The notes: generated by a model not told the origin, from the letters alone. Shown: positions 11,346-23,200, counted from the first letter of the stretch. The stretch is DNA of 64,000 nt from Colletotrichum lupini (GCF_023278565.1 NC_064672.1:5518001-5582000), one strand, 5' to 3'. A program made the numbers and translations.

Positions 11346-12574
11346 ATCTGACAATCTCATCAGCTGTTTGCTCGCGTATAGGTGTAGTGTTGCTCACTGA
11401 TAGGTAATTGGTCGCTAATGAAGACGGTTCAAGTTGGTATGAGGAAGCTTCTTAGAAAACTGATTCAATTGTGCGGTGTGCTGGAGGAAACAAACAGTCT
11501 ATGGACTCAAAGGAATCCTCTGAATTTATACATCTCAGTAGTGGTTAGGAAGGTCGGAGTTCATTGTCGGATTTGTGAGAGACAGCGGAGCGAGACCGAC
11601 TCAACCAAGCTCACAGAGTGTGTGGTCTATGACATGTCTGATTGTCATAGTAACTCATTTTACGGAGTAAACGTATTAGGAAGAATGTCAGAAATCTCAC
11701 GGTCAGCAACAGGCGTACGATGTGAGCCGTCACTTGGTTGTATAGTATTGACTAAACCATTCTTCGTGATGGGAAGAAAGTGTGGGTCCTGCGTGACGGC
11801 CCACACCGTACGACTGGTATTGACTGGGAGAATTACAACATTCGTCCCAATACGTTAACTCCGTAAAATGACTAGTCATAAGAAGCAAACATGATGAGTA
11901 GTCGGATAAGTCCTTAGAGAGCCTAAGTTCCTACACCCTTTATACAGTAGGTAATTGAGTTCATTTTAAAGTTGTCAGGTGTTTGGGGATGTCGTGCGAC
12001 CTCTCTCAGGTTCGTATGATAGCTTCTCTGATGCCGGACCCGACGGATGAGAGACTTGAATACACGTCAAGGGAATTGGTAATCCAGAGCGGATGAATTA
12101 CATACTTTCCCGATGCTCTAGGCTTACCTATTTGGACCCTGCTGCGACGTGCCATTTCACGTAACTTACCCGGCTCCGACCTCTCGTGGAGCAAAAGCCC
12201 TATAGCCGTATGGAATCGATGACAAACCCAAAATAGCCAATCTGATACAGAGTGCAATTGCCCAAATATTCCACCGTTCAAATGTCATTATCAAATAGCG
12301 CCGTTCAGTGATGTGCTAAGTGAGGTAGACACTTAGCCCAGGCTTAGGTTGGCCAGTGGCTGAAGAATTGGCTAGGCTATCCGCAACTAACGTTTGTCAT
12401 CCGCAAAAGTCTAGAATGGGACGGGCCGGTCAATATGTCAACTCGTTCCACCAGCATGTACAAAAGGCTAAGGGAAGCCTTGGTCTCACTTTCAGCTGTG
12501 TCTCAGCAAACCACATGACATAAAACAACTAGTCGGCTCGCGTCACTTAGAATTACTCACATCTGTATCTTCCA
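11346..12574. other. Intergenic holding a foldback element
   Basis: This is about 1.2 kb between the divergent small secreted protein gene and the DUF1330-like gene. It holds the foldback repeat at 11655-11871. Open frames crossing the repeat (such as 11418-11858) look accidental. Confidence 0.5.
11655..11871. mobile_element. 217-bp foldback / MITE-like element
   Basis: The two ends are inverted copies: tcattttacggagtaaacgtatt at 11655-11677 against aatacgttaactccgtaaaatga at 11849-11871, 22 of 23 bases pairing. The pairing continues inward: aggaagaatgt against acattcgtccc, and further in gtacgatgtgagccgtcac (left arm) against gtgacggcccacaccgtac (right arm). Only about 55 bp in the middle stays unpaired. 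Most mismatches are A/G or C/T. No coding capacity is seen, so it would depend on a transposase elsewhere. A clear target duplication could not be fixed. Confidence 0.75.
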
Positions 12575-13012
12575 ATGCCTGCCACTGAGCTTACGGATAT
12601 AGCAGCAGTCAAAGATGCCATCGGTCCTATCGATCCTAACAAACCGGTCTACATGCTCAATATTTTGAAGTTTCGCCCCGTCGCTATTTACGACCCTACC
12701 GCTCCAGCCGATTTCCACTCTCTCCCCGCTTGTAGCGGTCAAGATGCGTGGCAACAACGTTACGTGCCTGCTTTTTTCGCCCTTCCTACAATGAATGGCA
12801 CTCGTGTCCCATTCTCCGGCAAAATGGTTGGGAAGGTGCTAGGGCTGGAGGACGATGATTGGGATGAAGTGGCTCTTGTGCAATACGAGAATATTGGAGT
12901 TTTCAGAGACACAATTGCGAGCGAAGAGTACAAGCGACTTGTAGTGCCGCACCGAGTTGCCGCTCTGGCTGATGCGCGATTGTTTGCGTTTGAGTTTTCA
13001 GGTTCTCTTTGA
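12575..13012 (+). CDS. DUF1330-like (dimeric alpha/beta barrel) protein, 145 residues
   Basis: This is a single-exon gene with TGA at 13010-13012. The pattern PVYMLNILKFRP near the N-terminus, then WQQRYVPAF, a glycine-rich GKMVGKVLGLEDDDWDEVALVQY, and YKRLVVPHRVAALADARLFAFE near the end, match the layout of DUF1330 and related ferredoxin-like barrel proteins. Those are small cytosolic proteins of mostly unknown function; some relatives are monooxygenase-like or EthD-like. No signal peptide or membrane segment is present. It stands just upstream of a regulator-aminotransferase pair on the same strand, but the gap (about 500 bp) gives no evidence of co-transcription. The family call rests on pattern memory, so it is moderate. 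Confidence 0.7.
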   Translation: MPATELTDIAAVKDAIGPIDPNKPVYMLNILKFRPVAIYDPTAPADFHSLPACSGQDAWQQRYVPAFFALPTMNGTRVPFSGKMVGKVLGLEDDDWDEVALVQYENIGVFRDTIASEEYKRLVVPHRVAALADARLFAFEFSGSL

Positions 13013-13514
13013 GTAGAGCTGACTCTTTGGCTAATTACGGAAAGCATTCCGCAATTCTTTCCAGCGACGTATTCCGACCTGTCAGCCCTTGGCTCGAGTC
13101 ATGCACCTCGGCAGTTGGCTGATAGCTAAAGATAGCGAAGGGGGGGAAGCACCCTGGAGTTTTGATAAGATATAATCAGAAAAGAGATAAGTCTGTCAAG
13201 TTGAATCAGCGAATAAGAATTCCTACAAAGACTCAAGATGTTTAACTCCGTTGTGAGGGGCCGATGGCGCTCGTCCATGGCGGGGAAAGACATTAATACC
13301 GACAAATTTGGTGCTAGGACTGATCAGGCAAGCATCCCAGTAATAACTGGATGGAAACTTCCGTTGCTTCTCCCCGTAATCCACTCACCGTGCTTGGGCC
13401 GCTGAAAGAGTCCCTCTTTTTCCTCCTTGACATCAAGATTCCCCCCACGTGTTTGTTGTCTGTTACGCCCAACACGCCGGAGTTGGATCATAGCAACGTT
13501 GCTTGCCTGTTATA
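13013..13514. other. Intergenic, promoter region of the Zn2Cys6 gene
   Basis: About 500 bp lie between the DUF1330-like stop and the regulator start. I see no other gene. A frame starting at 13427 overlaps the regulator's first exon in another phase and is a shadow. Confidence 0.5.
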
Positions 13515-15195
13515 ATGGAAGGTCAACCCGAGGCCGTCATGTCTTTACAATTTCAATCAGAAACGCGGCGACGAAAGGGCTCCAAACACGACAAAACGGG
13601 ATGTCTGACCTGCCGATATCGGTAAGCCCGCCTCACCGATAACCCTATCGCGGGACCCCTCATTCTGATAAGTATTCTTGGAACATTAGGAGGAAGAAGT
13701 GCGTCGAGAACACGTTTCCAATCTGTGGAACATGCTCCAGGTTGAATCTGAAATGCGTGCGATCGACGGCTCGCGATGTAGTCCCGACTACCTGGGTCGA
13801 ACAGAAGAAGAGCACACTGCAGGCAACTCAGGCGCTACGACCGTCGACGAGAGATAACTCGCATCAACCATTATCGTCATGTTTTCCGTTGCTTGCTTCA
13901 CCTCCGGGCGTGGACCAGGGCGAACCGCCTCAGAAGCGACAAGTAATGCGATACTACATTACAGTGCTGAGCCATTTTTTGACTGCAAGCGAGCAGTTCA
14001 ACTCGTTCCTATCTGGTTCGTTACTCTCTGAATGAATTGGATGCACTTCCATATGGCTCGATGGGCTGCAACTGACACTTAGAATCTTTCAGAGTTCCTA
14101 CCAATGGCTATGGAATCGAGTGTGCTTTACGATGCACTGGTCGCTTTTGCTTCTGGTCACTTGTCACTCACGAATGAGTCATATCGGGTCTCTGCCTTAG
14201 AAGCTCACTCGACAGCAATCACCAACCTCGCCACAGCCCTCGCTAAACCACAACATGAAATCACATGGTACGAAATCAAAGCAGCAACATGCTTGGCCTT
14301 TGTCATAGGTGAGGTATGCGTAGGAGATAACGACGGGTGGTGTGCCCACCTCAACGGTGCCAAGCTCATCATCGAGTCCGCCGTGGTCAATCCAAGCTCA
14401 GGGACGACCTTGCGAGGACCTGAAGTCTTCAAACGGAGCTCCGAGGGTCAGTGGATTCTTCGAAACTTTGCGTATCACGACATGATTGGGAGTGTGACCA
14501 TGCGGAGGAGGCCGCTGCTAGACTGCAGTTATCTGGATGGCATCACAGACGTTGTCGACACCTACCTAGGCGTCGCCACAGATCTTTTACGCCATGTAGC
14601 TACTTTGAGTAGCATCGATGAAGAGACCAGACTCGATGTTGCTCTGGGGGCTGAGGAGATAACCAGAAGAAAGAAGTTGTTCCATGCCACCTGCGAAGGA
14701 GTCGAGCAAGAGCTGCAAGACTGGCGATGTAGGCCAGATGCCGCTCCAGAACTTGCTGCTCTGGCGCATGCATTTAGGAGCGCTGTCCTTATTGTGCTAT
14801 TCCGACTGATACGGAGTCGCCTGAGTTCAGAGGAAGAGTCCACTCAAGGAGCAAGCTCTGAAGCCATGACAGAGGAGATGCTACCGACAAAGATGCGGAC
14901 GCAGGTGTCTAACATCCTGAGGCACGTCTCAGATATTCCGGTCGGGTCACATACCGAGTCGGCAATACTCTTTCCTCTCTTCCTTGCTGGCGGCGAGGCG
15001 ACTGAGGACGAACACATGGATGCTGTTCGTGTTCGGTTGCAGATGACGTTGCAGAAACGACGATTCCAGAATATTTCTCGTTCTTTGATAATACTAGAAG
15101 ATTTATGGCAAAGGCGGCAAAACTCAGGTTTGACAGATGAAGCAGACTGGACTGACATCTTGGACGAGACTGGGGAACATCTTCTCTTGACTTAG
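13515..15195 (+). CDS. Zn2Cys6 fungal transcription factor, about 511 residues
   Basis: Exons are 13515-13621, 13690-14015 and 14093-15195. Introns of 68 and 77 bp have GT-AG ends and keep the frame. The zinc cluster spans the first intron: six cysteines at residues 30, 33, 40, 48, 51 and 58 (CX2CX6CX7CX2CX6C) with an RYRRKKC basic core. It follows an Arg/Lys-rich leader, which would bind CGG-type DNA half-sites. A variable linker follows, then a long helical region from about residue 125 onward typical of the fungal-specific transcription factor domain (SALEAHSTAITNLATAL, WYEIKAATCLAFVIGEV, WCAHLNGAKLIIESA). It should act in the nucleus. Targets are unknown; the class III aminotransferase 484 bp downstream on the same strand is a plausible candidate by position only. 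The stop is TAG at 15193. Confidence 0.88.
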
Positions 15196-15679
15196 GGCCG
15201 GTTATCGGTACAATTCACAAGAGTCTACTAAAATGACGGAAATGCACAAACAAAGGCTAGCTACATTGAGCGTCAGGTCGGCGACCACGTATAACCCATG
15301 CTCAGCAAGCGATGCTGAACCAATAATCTTCAAGCTCACGACTAGATCTACAGAGACCAACAAGATCGGAACCGGTCCTTACCCCGCCTTAGGCCGATGC
15401 AAAGCCTCCACACACGCCAGATACGCCATGCAGATACGCCTTGAGCCCATATGATACCGTATCAGATAGTCAGCCTCCAATATTGACCAGCTTTCAGATC
15501 AGAGCAACGATAACGATACAAGGTAACATGCTTAGGACTAGGTATATCTCTAGCCCACCTCCCGCATATGGTCACAAAGCTTATCACCTCTAGTGTCTCT
15601 GCTCTCAACCTCGCGAACCCTCGAGTATTACGTCTATCTTGTTCTGTCCACTTGACCGGCTGTGACAAATACTTTTGAG
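15196..15679. other. Intergenic, promoter of the aminotransferase
   Basis: This is 484 bp between the regulator stop and the aminotransferase ATG. No further gene is seen. Confidence 0.5.
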
Positions 15680-17453
15680 ATGGCTACTGCGTCGCAAAAG
15701 ATGGCAAAGACAGCCGCCAAGCTTGGTCCAGAATTCGTATCAACACTCAACCCCGTCGTGAACGGGATTCCATCTGCCAGTGCAGTCCTCCACCGCTCAC
15801 TGAAAAGCGCGCCGCCACATGTGGTATCAGCAAAGGGCAAACATCTAACATTTTCTGATGGCCGAACCATCTTGGATTCAACATGCGGCGCAGCAGTAGC
15901 ATGCATAGGATCGAACAATGAACGAGTCAAGAAAGCCATGGTTGAGCAAATTGACAAGTTTGCCTATTGCAACTCCATGTTCTTTGGCCACGAGATTGGG
16001 GAGAAGCTTGCTGATGAACTCATTGACGGCACAGGCGGTGCCATGTCGAAAGCGTACATCATGTGCTCAGGTATACTCTCAACCCCTTTGAGAGGAAATG
16101 ATAACAAACACTTGAGACTAACGCTCCTAGGCTCTGAGGCTACGGAATCCGCAATGAAGATGGCACGACAGTATTTTATGGAATTGTCTCCTCAGCAGCC
16201 AAAGCGGATCAATTTCATTGCCAGAGAAGGATCATACCATGGTACAACTCTTGGTTCGCTGTCAATGAGCGGGCATGTCGCGCGGCGGAGTCTCTTCCTC
16301 GATATGCTGCTTCCGAACATATACAGAGTGTCAGCTTGCAACCCGTACCGCGGTATGAGCGAGGGTCAGACCGAGCAGGAATACGTCAGTCAATTGGCCG
16401 ATGAGCTGGACCAGAAATTCCAAGAGCTTGGCCCCGATTCGGTATGCGCATTTGTCGCAGAGCCTGTTGTTGGTGCAGTAGGTAGTCCTCTAATGTCTCA
16501 ACTATTATAACCTCGTTTTAATATTCATTCCCGCAGACTCTGGGTTGTATTCCAGCTCTGCCTGGATATTTCAGGGCTATTAGAAAGGTCTGCGACAAGT
16601 ATGGCGCCCTACTTATCTTGGATGGTAAGAACACCGAGCCTAAGGCGCACGTCTAAAACATTTTGTACCAAATAAACACTGACATTCGCGAAGAGGTCAT
16701 GTCCGGCATGGGTCGCTGCGGCTCTCTACATGCGTGGCAACAAGAGGGAGTTATCCCTGATATCCAGACACTTGCTAAAGGTCTCGGCGGCGGTTACGCG
16801 CCCATGGCTGGAATGCTCATCAATCACCGTGTGTCTGATGCTCTCAATAACGGAAGCGGGTAAGATCTCTACAGACTTCTCCTGCATAATTATCATTCAA
16901 GGTTGACGTATCACCATTCAGCTCATTTTCACACGGACATACTTATCAGGGCCATCCTGTTGGAGGCGCTGCTGCTCTCGAAGTCCAGCGAATCATCCGG
17001 GAAGAGGATCTCGTCGCAAACGTTCGAAAACAGGGCGCTCTGCTTGAGAAGCAGTTGCGGTACTACCTAGATGACCACCCTCATGTTGGCAACATCCGAG
17101 GCAAAGGCCTCTTTTGGGGGGTAAGTCTATGAGAGGCTATTCGCTCTTTGCTTTCTCGGGGCGCAAACTCACAAGCCTTTCTCCTGTAGATCGAGTTTGT
17201 CATGGACAGAATTACCAAAGAACCTTTCCCAAGATTTGAGGATATCGCGAACAAAACTCATCTTGTTGGATTCAACGACTTCAGCATCAGCTTGTATCCA
17301 GGGATGGGAACGAAAGATGGTGTTCTGGGCGATCACGTCCTTCTTGCGCCTGCATACACTAGTACAAGCGAAGAGATTGAGGAAATCGCGTCCAGAACTC
17401 GAGATACTGTCTTTCAGGTATTCGAGAGTATTGGGACTGCCACTCGTGGTTGA
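15680..17453 (+). CDS. Class III PLP-dependent aminotransferase, about 484 residues
   Basis: There are six exons: 15680-16070, 16131-16477, 16537-16624, 16694-16859, 16922-17120 and 17190-17453. All junctions are GT-AG and keep frame. Family marks are MCSGSEATESAMKMAR (PLP phosphate loop), SYHGTTLGSLSMSG, AEPVVGA, the LILDE aspartate that holds the pyridine nitrogen, and TLAKGLGGGYAPM with the Schiff-base lysine near residue 304. HGHTYQGHPV and RGKGLFWGIEF come later. Length matches the omega-amino-acid/GABA and related diamine or dialkylglycine enzymes; the amino donor cannot be told from sequence. No clear mitochondrial presequence is visible, so cytosolic action is likely. The ATG at 15680 opens the frame; there is no earlier in-frame ATG. 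It lies head-to-tail behind a Zn2Cys6 regulator. Confidence 0.92.
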
Positions 17454-17804
17454 ATATTTTTAAGCGCACTGTATGTAATCTTGGTGTTAGATGGTATTCA
17501 AGTTTCCCCTTCAAAACTGCCGAACTCAACCAAACGACATTATTAGAAGCCTGCAATTATTAAGTACGCTTTCACAAAAGTCCCTCGGGATGATAGGACC
17601 TGACGATCGCCACCCTAGTCGACATAGCAGATTCAAGCTAGCGGCAGCCTAGCCATCACACCTTGATGCGTCAGCAATCTTGTGCACCCTTTTCACGCCT
17701 TCCATTGTTTGTTTATTGAGCTTAGAGATCTCTGACTTCTTTGCCCGTGTTCCCGAAGCAAACATTTTCATTGCAAATTTGCTCAAAACGCACAAGTAGC
17801 CACC
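17454..17804. other. Intergenic, no gene seen
   Basis: This is 351 bp between two same-strand genes, holding the aminotransferase 3' end and the next promoter. Nothing else is recognised. Confidence 0.5.
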
Positions 17805-18524
17805 ATGAGCATATATCCGAGGTGTGCTGGCGATGTGACCTTCAACACACTATCATCTAACGCGTTTTCCGAATGGCCGGAGTCCATCGCTGGCATAATA
17901 TGCAAGACCCCGCCCGTCGGCCGCAACAGCGCCCCGCACTTTGCGGAATGCTGCTCCGGCACGGTCTACAACATCACGAGCCCGACGTCGTCCAACGACC
18001 AGGTGTACCCAGTCTCGTGCGCTACTTTATGTCAGATCAGTCCGGAGATGAATGCCGACAATCCGGATAACCCCTACGGGTTCAGCAACCACTTCATGTG
18101 TCTCACCGACGGCACAAGGGAGCCCTCATCCTGGGAGGTCGTCTGCGCCACGGTGACACCGCCAGGCGTGGCATGGCCTACGAGTTTTCCCAATACTCCT
18201 GTCCTCTCATGGAAGACTAGGTCTTGGACGACCGATATTTATTCGCGCATCAGCGAGGTTACGTCTGTCGTTGAAAGCCCGGCTACATCGCCAACCGCGA
18301 CGGTAACGACAGATATCACAACATCCTCGTCGTCTCAAGAAGCTTCGATCTCAATGTCTGACTCAAGCGCGGCATCCACACCAATTACTACAGCTTCATC
18401 AACACATACGAGCGCAGCTGTGGCGACGCCAACAGGTAGCGGTGCCGCCGAAGGCAAGAGAGTGCATGCGAGTGACCTCACGTTGAGCATCCTGCTCCTT
18501 ATAAGCGCCCTTTGTCGCGCTTAA
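17805..18524 (+). CDS. Ser/Thr-rich protein with GPI-anchor-like tail, 239 residues
   Basis: This is a single-exon gene with a good start context (CACCATGAG) and TAA at 18522-18524. The first 125 residues hold about ten cysteines, including a CC pair (FAECCSG) and SCATLCQ, plus aromatic and Asn residues. Residues 150-215 are a Ser/Thr/Ala-rich, O-glycosylation-like stalk. The last 20 residues (LTLSILLLISALCRA after a small-residue GSGAAEG) look like a GPI-attachment signal. This is the layout of fungal wall-surface proteins. Oddly, the visible start lacks a hydrophobic signal peptide; either an upstream exon is missed or secretion is unconventional. I do not recognise a family and infer only a surface location. 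Confidence 0.65.
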   Translation: MSIYPRCAGDVTFNTLSSNAFSEWPESIAGIICKTPPVGRNSAPHFAECCSGTVYNITSPTSSNDQVYPVSCATLCQISPEMNADNPDNPYGFSNHFMCLTDGTREPSSWEVVCATVTPPGVAWPTSFPNTPVLSWKTRSWTTDIYSRISEVTSVVESPATSPTATVTTDITTSSSSQEASISMSDSSAASTPITTASSTHTSAAVATPTGSGAAEGKRVHASDLTLSILLLISALCRA

Positions 18525-19088
18525 ACCCGTCGTCTCCAACGATTGAGTCAAGAAGGCTGCTGTCAAAGACTCTGAGCATGCATCCATCCGTCGCGACGGG
18601 CATTTCGTCGCCTATGTTGGATCTTTCTTGCGGGGATGACTCGCATTTCAAGCTTAACGTCAAGGACTAAGGCTGGGGTGGCCAGTCAACGTGTACTAAG
18701 TGGTAGTATGTAGTGGTCTGTGATCAATATGAGCGTATCTTTGGATAACCTTGTCCAGACGCCTAGGTGAAACCCGATGACACCCGGGATAGATTAAGTT
18801 GCCAAGCTTTGAGACAAGCATTCTTCTCGGTACAAAGACCATCTGTGCCAAGCTAATGCTCAGATGATCAACTTATTGCTTCACCGCTTGTTAACTCAAG
18901 TCCAGTTTGAGTTCATCCCCATGATCATGAATGAGAGATAGAAAGTGATATAGATTTCATGTACAATACTCCGAAGACATAACGTCATTTGGGTCTTCTA
19001 AATGAAGTCATTCCGCCTTGTAACTTCTCATAGACACACCCGACGGATTTAGCTCATCACATTGGCAGTACAACTCGACGTGAGCCAC
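18525..19088. other. Intergenic, convergent 3' regions
   Basis: This is 564 bp between the stop codons of the Ser/Thr-rich protein and the pectate lyase. It holds two 3' ends, and nothing else is seen. Confidence 0.5.
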
Positions 19089-20266
19089 TCAAAATCCAAG
19101 AGTCTGTCCGGCCTCCTTGGTCACAGCAGCCTTCACATTGGCAGATCCAAGAAGAGAGTACGAGTAAGGAGGGCTGTTAGCATTCAATGTGCCAACTGAT
19201 GCAGTGTTTTGGCTTTCACCACCAAGCACAACATCAATGGCAACAGCATACCTGTGGAGTAGGATCATTAGTCACGGAACACTGCCAGCTTAAGGTAGTC
19301 CAAAGTGGTTGAAGGCACTTACCCAATCTCCTTGCTAGACTCGCTAAATATGGCCTTCTTTCCGACATTCTCAAAGACGGAGCTCTGAATGAGAGCTTGT
19401 GCACTCATGCGAGTGTTGATGCCCGTATCCATGGTGTTGTAGAACTGGTTGTAAATATGGGCAGTTCCGAAACGCAAAAGGGGGCCACGACTGCGGACGT
19501 TGTAGAAGTGATTATTCGCATAAGTGACATGGAGGGTTCCCGTATCCTCGGCGGCATTACTGTCAGAGTGGCCAACAAGAGAGCCCTTGGAGTGGTCATG
19601 AAAGTACGTGTGGGAGATGGTGACCCAGTCAGCGGCGTGAGAGAGATCTGTCAACCCATCGTAGAAGTCCTTGTCGCCGTCGCGGGTGGCAGAAAGATCG
19701 CAGTGGTCTACCCATACGTTCTTGGATAGCTGGATGGTAATGGCGTCACCGTAGTCTGCTTCGACCTTGCTGATCTTCATGTTGCGGACGATAACATTCT
19801 TTTGTCCAAGAATAGTGAGGCCGATACCCTCGAGAGCTATAATCGAAAAACATTAGCTTTGAGGTGGTTCGAGTGAGTGGCGTCACTTACAGCTGCCCGT
19901 CTTTCCCACGATGGTTTTATCAGAGCCGACTTGGACTTTTGCCGCGCCGACAATGTTGCCTGAAACAATGACAATTCCTGGACCGGATGCAATCGCTGCG
20001 GCGGATAGTTGAGCAAGGTTCGTCACTGTAGTAGTGGTTCCTCCGGCGCCACCCTTGGTTCTAAATTTCACGGATTAGTTCAAATGTTCTGGACAACTTT
20101 GATATTGTCTACCTCACCCGCCATTCTGAGTGGCATAACCAATGTTTGCTGCATCCGTGATAGCAGCCCTCTTGTTCAGGAGACGGCCTTCAGGGTTCGT
20201 AGGAGTGGGCGAAGCCGATGCAGCGATAGCCAGAAAGGCCCAAGACGCAAAGCCAGTCAGCTTCAT
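19089..20266 (-). CDS. Secreted pectate lyase, PL1 family, about 331 residues
   Basis: Exons on the minus strand are 20266-20118, 20060-19891, 19836-19323 and 19251-19089, with GT-AG introns of 57, 54 and 71 bp. A signal peptide fills residues 1-19 (MKLTGFASWAFLAIAASAS). Parallel beta-helix marks of PL1 follow: GSSLEGIGLTILG, VIVRNMKI, the VWVDHCDLS calcium-site motif, DGLTDLSHAADWVTISHTYFHDHSKGSL, and VRSRGPLLRFG with the proposed catalytic arginine. The enzyme cleaves de-esterified polygalacturonate by beta-elimination outside the cell, using Ca2+, and loosens the plant cell wall. The length fits the family. The ending LGF-TGA follows the last exon. This is one of the clearest marks of a plant-associated lifestyle in the window. 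Confidence 0.95.
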
Positions 20267-23200
20267 CGTGACAAGGATCAAGAGAGAAAAGGTGTATACA
20301 AGATGAGCAAGTTTCACGACTTCAGTGTAGCGATGGAAATTAAGCATAAGTTTTACGACACGCGGACGATGTTCGCTTATATGCCGATCGCTGGTAAATG
20401 CAGCGGCATGATGATATGACTTCTTAACTCCACAGCTCTCCTTATTTCTCCTCAACTCTGGGATTGATATGAGGCCAAGACATACATCAGGGGAGAACAT
20501 CGAAGCCGACATCGTTTTCTTGGCATCGTGGCAATGTATTCCTCCAATGCTATGCATCCATAGGCTCTCAAGATGCCCTTCTAAGTGGAATGGCCGGGGA
20601 TTTTCAATTTCCCCGAATGAGACGACATCGTCGCCTTTCTTAACCATGCTTCACGGAACCTAATCATGGCTGCTCAGTTGAAACGGAAACGTACCAAAAG
20701 CGTAACGGACGCAACGTGAAGTCTTTCCCCATTGGACCAGTAATCTATTCGGTTTTTTGTCCATGGTGGTGTCGTTCCCTGTTCACACGTCCAAAGGGAT
20801 CGTTCTGCGGAGAAAATTGTTGTTGGAGGAAAATTGCCAGGGTCGGCCGCCCACTCGCCCAAGGCGAATGGCGGGATAACGCGTGGGGGTCCGAAGAAAA
20901 CGTGATCATCTTCGGGGTGCTACACCACGTTGTCTCCACTCTGCCCCGGATTGATCGGGGCCAGCACGGCACACCGCATCGGTGGATCATAGTAGCGCCT
21001 ATCTAGCGTTCGGTTCATCGTTCTTAATTCTCGGATTAAGACGATCAACGTATCTAGCGCCGACTATGAACCGAAAAGCAGACGAACGAATTCGGTAAGC
21101 ATGTCGGCGACTAATAGAAGTTGAGCTGTCACCAGAATGGACTGCGATTCGGTTATGGGTGAGACATCCGGCAAAACTCCAACATGTGAGCCATTGGCTG
21201 GCATGATGGGCTTCTTTTGAACATGCAGAAGTCTTCACCTGGTGGTGTCTTAGAGCAAACGCAGTCCTCAACCTTCATTTCGGGCGAGGACACTTACACG
21301 GCTGAGACTCGCGGTGGTGGGCGTCTCGTACGAGATGGGGAAAGTACGCAAAAATAAAGACTCACGGCCGAATCTTGGTTCTTGGAAACTTTTTCTGCGT
21401 CGCATGTGGCAGCCTGCATGAAGCAGAAATCCAAAAGCCAAAATGGTTCGTCCTGCGTTCTAAAAACCATGGGCAATGCGTGTTCCCCATGTGAAGTCCC
21501 TCCCTGGTGTCGCTACCCTTGAGAATGGGCGGGAAGCAGATGCCCTGAGCACTCACGATCATGCTTAGTTCCAATCACAGTGGTCGGGAGTAGGATCTGT
21601 AGCCCATTTTAGATTGTCAAGGAAGCGCTGGTCTCAGTAATGAGGGCTACGACCCCTATCTCAATGCTCGTTCAAAGTTAACCGATTGGCTATTGAGGAT
21701 TCACAGCATAGGGCTGGAGCAAAACGCCAAATCCTGTAAGAAAAGGAAAACAAGAACAAGCATTCAGCGGCAACAGGGCGGCACGATCCGGAATAGCCTG
21801 GACTGGACTATTCGAGCATGCCGCGTATGTTCAGGTTTCACGGCATCCCTCAACGCTTTTCTCTTTGTTCGAGGCTGGTGCGGGGGGGCCTCGACTCTAT
21901 TTTAAAATTCATCTCAAATCTTTAGCTTGCTTGAGATGCACTTGCGACGGCGGGCGAAGTTGCTCCTCTGGACAGCATTTGGTATTTCATCGGAACCAAG
22001 ATGCTTTCCCAATAAATTCACTATAGTCCCTGGAGAACATGGAGGCTTCTATAATATTGCAGATATGCTTGATGTTCCTTTTCAGTTTACTTTCAAGGCA
22101 CCCTTTTCTCAACAAACAGCCTTCTGTTCGGTCATTTTGGGATCCGAATAATTGTCAGAGAAGACACTGTTGTTTCACCTTTTAGCTTTGTGCGTTTTGC
22201 TGGTAGGCTTTCCATCGCGAGTAAGGACGGCATTTTGAATGACTAGACTCCAGTAAAATCCAGGCTTAGCCAAGTTGTAAACACGACATCCAGAACTAAC
22301 CTTCCCAACAAGCGCATTGAACCTCCGATTCTTCATGTATCTACATTCGCACTTACTGGACAGAGTTTTTATCCAGGCGCTCAAATGAATCTACCAGAAT
22401 GAGATAAGATAGTCTGAGAGTCATCGCAAGATTAAAAGCTTAGCAGCTACCAGAAAGCATGAGCCACCCAGTCCGAGCCATTGTTTCGACATTCACAGTG
22501 ATTTTCCTCCTTGGAACGAACGCAAGCCCTCTACCCTAACCCCAACATTATCCGTTTCGCCGGATCTCTCTTGGAACCTGCACTGGCCTGAAGGTGAACA
22601 GCCAATTGAAGAGCTGACGTTGTCACCTCGCCCCTGAGTACATAGACTCGAGCAAGATCGAAGGGAACTAACCGTACCCCCTCCCTTGAACCCTCGCCGG
22701 ACTTTTCCCGAAAAGGCTGTTCGGTTCATTATTCATATAGATCAAGCTACCGATGCAGGTACAAATGTTCGATTGCCAAAATTTGAAAGACTCTGTGACC
22801 CATACATTTATTCTAGAAACATTTGAAAACGTGCTGTTTCTCAACTGGCGGTCTGGACCAGCCGTTAGAATTATCAGTGTTCTTGCATATTTGGAGCCTT
22901 TCAGCTGGGTTTAGGATTCCATGCAATCACAGGCATATGTGGCACATGAGGTGGTGAGGCTGATACTCAGGGGTACCACGTCTTTACCAAAGAGTTGAGC
23001 CAGGGTATGCCGACTTCTCCGAAGACTTGACTTTTCGAGCCCGCCCTCTCCAACCTCATCCTTTCACCCAACATGGGCGGCTGTTACGGATGCTTGCGTA
23101 TTGAAAGAGAGTATCCTAGCAATCTTGATCGAGATCCGTAGATCATCATCCACTTTAGGGGAATTTTTCAAAGAACTCCAACTGGGTCGTTTTAATTCGG

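Noticed and set aside
11418..11858. 146-codon open frame as a gene
   Set aside because: More than half of it is the foldback element. Both arms supply the codons, so openness is accidental.
1..18000. Secondary-metabolite gene cluster (transporter, P450, regulator, aminotransferase)
   Set aside because: There is no backbone synthase, the genes are widely spaced on both strands, and pectate lyase and aquaporin follow. Nothing ties them to one pathway.
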